Virus record (IMG/VR): IMGVR_UViG_3300042876_000282
Coordinates: 1 to 64,000 of that record
DNA length: 64,000 nt
Direction: 5' to 3' (one strand)
From: a virus
Below are positions 62,744 to 64,000 of this stretch, piece by piece; position 1 is the first letter of the stretch; every line of letters begins with the position of its first letter. Under the pieces are notes generated by a model that saw only the letters and a program-made list of their open reading frames with translations, was not told the origin of the DNA and searched no databases. The position numbers and the translations under genes are program-made.

Positions 62744-63117
62744 CCCGCAAGCCGAAGACACCGCCGAAGAAGCCCGACGTCTCGCCGCTCGTCGTCGACG
62801 CGTTCTCGGTAGCGATCGAGTCGCGGTCGCTTGCGTGGGAGCGTAACGAGAGCGCGAGGCGAGTGCAGGTCGCGCTCGACCGCGTCGCGCGTTTCGTCGA
62901 GACCGCGCGAGCCGACACCGCCGACGGTCACGCGGTCGCAACCTGCGACTGGCGGAACCTCTTCGCCGTCGTCACCGAAGGGCTCGAAGCCGCGTCGCGT
63001 CGAGACGCGCTCGACGCCGCGCAGACCGCGCTCCGGAACGCTACCGCCGCGCTCCCCGATGCCGACACGGAAGAGGGGCAGGAAGGCCCGCAAGGGCGCG
63101 CGGAGGTGTCGAGGTAG
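62740..63117 (+). CDS. Hypothetical helical protein (125 aa)
   Basis: ATG 62740 overlaps the previous stop. After a Lys/Pro start it is helical (ARRVQVALDRVARFVETARA; LEAASRRDALDAAQTALRNA) with an acidic end. Nothing is recognised. Confidence 0.52.
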   Translation: MTRKPKTPPKKPDVSPLVVDAFSVAIESRSLAWERNESARRVQVALDRVARFVETARADTADGHAVATCDWRNLFAVVTEGLEAASRRDALDAAQTALRNATAALPDADTEEGQEGPQGRAEVSR

Positions 63118-63173
63118 CGTCGACCGCTTCGAGCGCCACGAAGGGCGCGCTGGGTCTCGACGAAGGGCTCGAC

Positions 63174-63461
63174 GTGCGGGAGAATCTCCGAACCATGCGA
63201 GCAGTATTCCGACCCGATCCTTCCCGCTTCGATGCTGAGTGGTGGCGATTCGCGCGCGCGCGTGTCGACGATTGCCCAGCGGCAAGTCTCGCCGTCATGC
63301 TGTACGGCGGACCGCGCGAAGGCGCGGTCGCGTACGTGCCGGTCTCGGTCGCTACCGCCGCGCTCGAATGGTGCGCGACGATCCCCGGATGGGCGGACCC
63401 ATCCGGGATCCTGCCGTTGCCCTTGCGAATCGACCTCGACGAGACCGAGCCCGACGAGTAA
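63174..63461 (+). CDS. Hypothetical small protein (95 aa; start may be 63195)
   Basis: GTG 63174 has GAAGGG upstream; ATG 63195 is an alternative with a weaker site. The product is alpha/beta (DAEWWRFARARVDDCPAASL; VAYVPVSVATAALEWCATIP). It ends before the second copy of the 107-bp cassette. Family unknown. Confidence 0.5.
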   Translation: MRENLRTMRAVFRPDPSRFDAEWWRFARARVDDCPAASLAVMLYGGPREGAVAYVPVSVATAALEWCATIPGWADPSGILPLPLRIDLDETEPDE

Positions 63462-63473
63462 TCGACCCTGATT

Positions 63474-63580
63474 TCTAGGGCTCGAAACTTTTTTTCGGGG
63501 GGTGCGTCTTTTTCCCTTGCACCGTATATCTAGGCAAGGCATAGATAGGGGGTCAAACGGGCTCGCCCGAGAAAGAGAAG
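63474..63580 (+). promoter_or_regulatory. 107-bp promoter-leader cassette, copy 2
   Basis: It is identical to copy 1 over at least the first 60 bases (from TCTAGGG to TATATCTAGGC) and differs by only a few bases after. It drives ATG 63588. The spacing to copy 1 is 2239 bases. Confidence 0.6.
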
Positions 63581-63587
63581 AACTCCG

Positions 63588-63764
63588 ATGACGAACACGA
63601 ACCTCCCCCTCGAAACGATCGACCTCGGAAACAACGAGAGCATGTCGCGCGGCATCGTCGCGGAGACCGACGGCACCTACCTCGCGTTCACGTTCACGCA
63701 GTCGAAGAGCTTCAAGACCCTCGCCGGCGCGCAGCGCTGGCTCGCGCGGAAGCTCGGGCGCTGA
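63588..63764 (+). CDS. Hypothetical early protein (58 aa)
   Basis: ATG 63588 follows GAGAAAGAGAAG and ends TGA 63762-63764. The product starts MTNTNLPLETIDLGNNESMS, then YLAFTFTQSKSFKTLAGAQR and a basic helix (WLARKLGR). Codon use and the leader support a real gene. Small early phage proteins of this kind often act on host targets. Confidence 0.6.
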   Translation: MTNTNLPLETIDLGNNESMSRGIVAETDGTYLAFTFTQSKSFKTLAGAQRWLARKLGR

Positions 63765-63802
63765 ACCTCGAACACGAACGCAACGCAGGAAGGGATCCGA
63801 CC

Positions 63803-64000
63803 ATGCCGATCAAGTTCTCGAAGACGACGACGAAGCGCCACAACGGACAACCCGAGGGCGAGGTCTTGATCCTCGACGCCGACCGCGGCGAAATGTTGGG
63901 GGCGATCGTGGTGAGGTACGATGACCCGACATGGGCTCGCCGCGCGGATCGTTCCTACCACTGGCGCGTCGCGCGGTACGAGGTGACGATCTTCGCGATC
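63803..64000 (+). CDS. 3'-truncated hypothetical protein
   Basis: ATG 63803 follows AGGAAGGGATCCGACC and stays open to the window end (66 codons). It shows a beta-rich start (MPIKFSKTTTKRHNG; EGEVLILDADRGEMLGAIVV) and SYHWRVARYEVTIFAI at the cut. It belongs to the transcript of the second cassette. No family can be given from the fragment. Confidence 0.55.
   Translation, partial: MPIKFSKTTTKRHNGQPEGEVLILDADRGEMLGAIVVRYDDPTWARRADRSYHWRVARYEVTIFAI

Overview
The window is a 64 kb, strongly GC-rich, densely packed segment of a large tailed bacteriophage genome with a contractile (myovirus-type) tail. The evidence is a complete contractile-tail gene set (sheath, tube, tape measure, LysM/gp53-like, gp27-like hub, gp5-like spike, gp25, gp6/baseplate J, gpI, fibre) followed by a lysis cassette and a T4-like, recombination-linked replication set. 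Every gene I can support is on the + strand. Neighbours usually overlap by 1-4 bases (ATGA, GTGA), so a few long transcription units are likely. GTG starts are common. The codon bias suggests a high-GC bacterial host; I cannot name it. No integrase, IS element, CRISPR array or complete tRNA gene was found.

Layout. 1-6.9 kb: virion structural and neck-type genes, including two beta-rich proteins with similar C-termini and a Mu gpG-like morphogenesis protein; the first gene is cut by the window edge. 6.9-26.2 kb: tail and baseplate module. 26.2-30.1 kb: lysis cassette (amidase endolysin, three small membrane proteins, an HExxH membrane protein, an overlapping spanin-like pair) plus a KTSC-domain protein. 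30.1-30.2 kb: a strong terminator that may be the 3' end of a small RNA. 30.2-52.6 kb: replication and recombination, with a SleB-like hydrolase, SF2 helicase, DnaB, DnaG, UvrD-like helicase, sigma-like factor, zinc-ribbon/HTH protein, family B DNA polymerase, SSB ending in DDIPF, UvsX, an HNH endonuclease, SbcD, H1-like basic protein, SbcC and a RuvC-like resolvase. 52.6-64 kb: many small genes of mostly unknown role, mixed with RadC-like, deoxyribosyltransferase-like, dCTP deaminase, DUF1643, MT-A70 methyltransferase, a pair of Cys/HTH paralogues and a tandem ribbon-helix-helix protein; these look like early, host-takeover and nucleotide-metabolism genes.

Control signals. The replication and early part has recurrent promoter-leader cassettes: a TATATCTAGG box, a short GGGC-type hairpin and a GAGAAAGAGAAG ribosome-binding stretch. 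Two of them are near-identical 107-bp copies. The tail module instead has TANNNT boxes placed 6-7 bases before start codons, as leaderless or late promoters would be.

Most striking is a 19-23 bp perfect palindrome found six times between 14.35 and 58.77 kb, in both orientations, in gaps and inside genes in at least two reading phases, at roughly 7-10 kb intervals. Other unusual items are the possible small RNA at 30.10-30.18 kb, whose loop complements AGCAGGG ribosome-binding sites, and two tRNA T-arm-like hairpins just after the SSB and H1-like genes.
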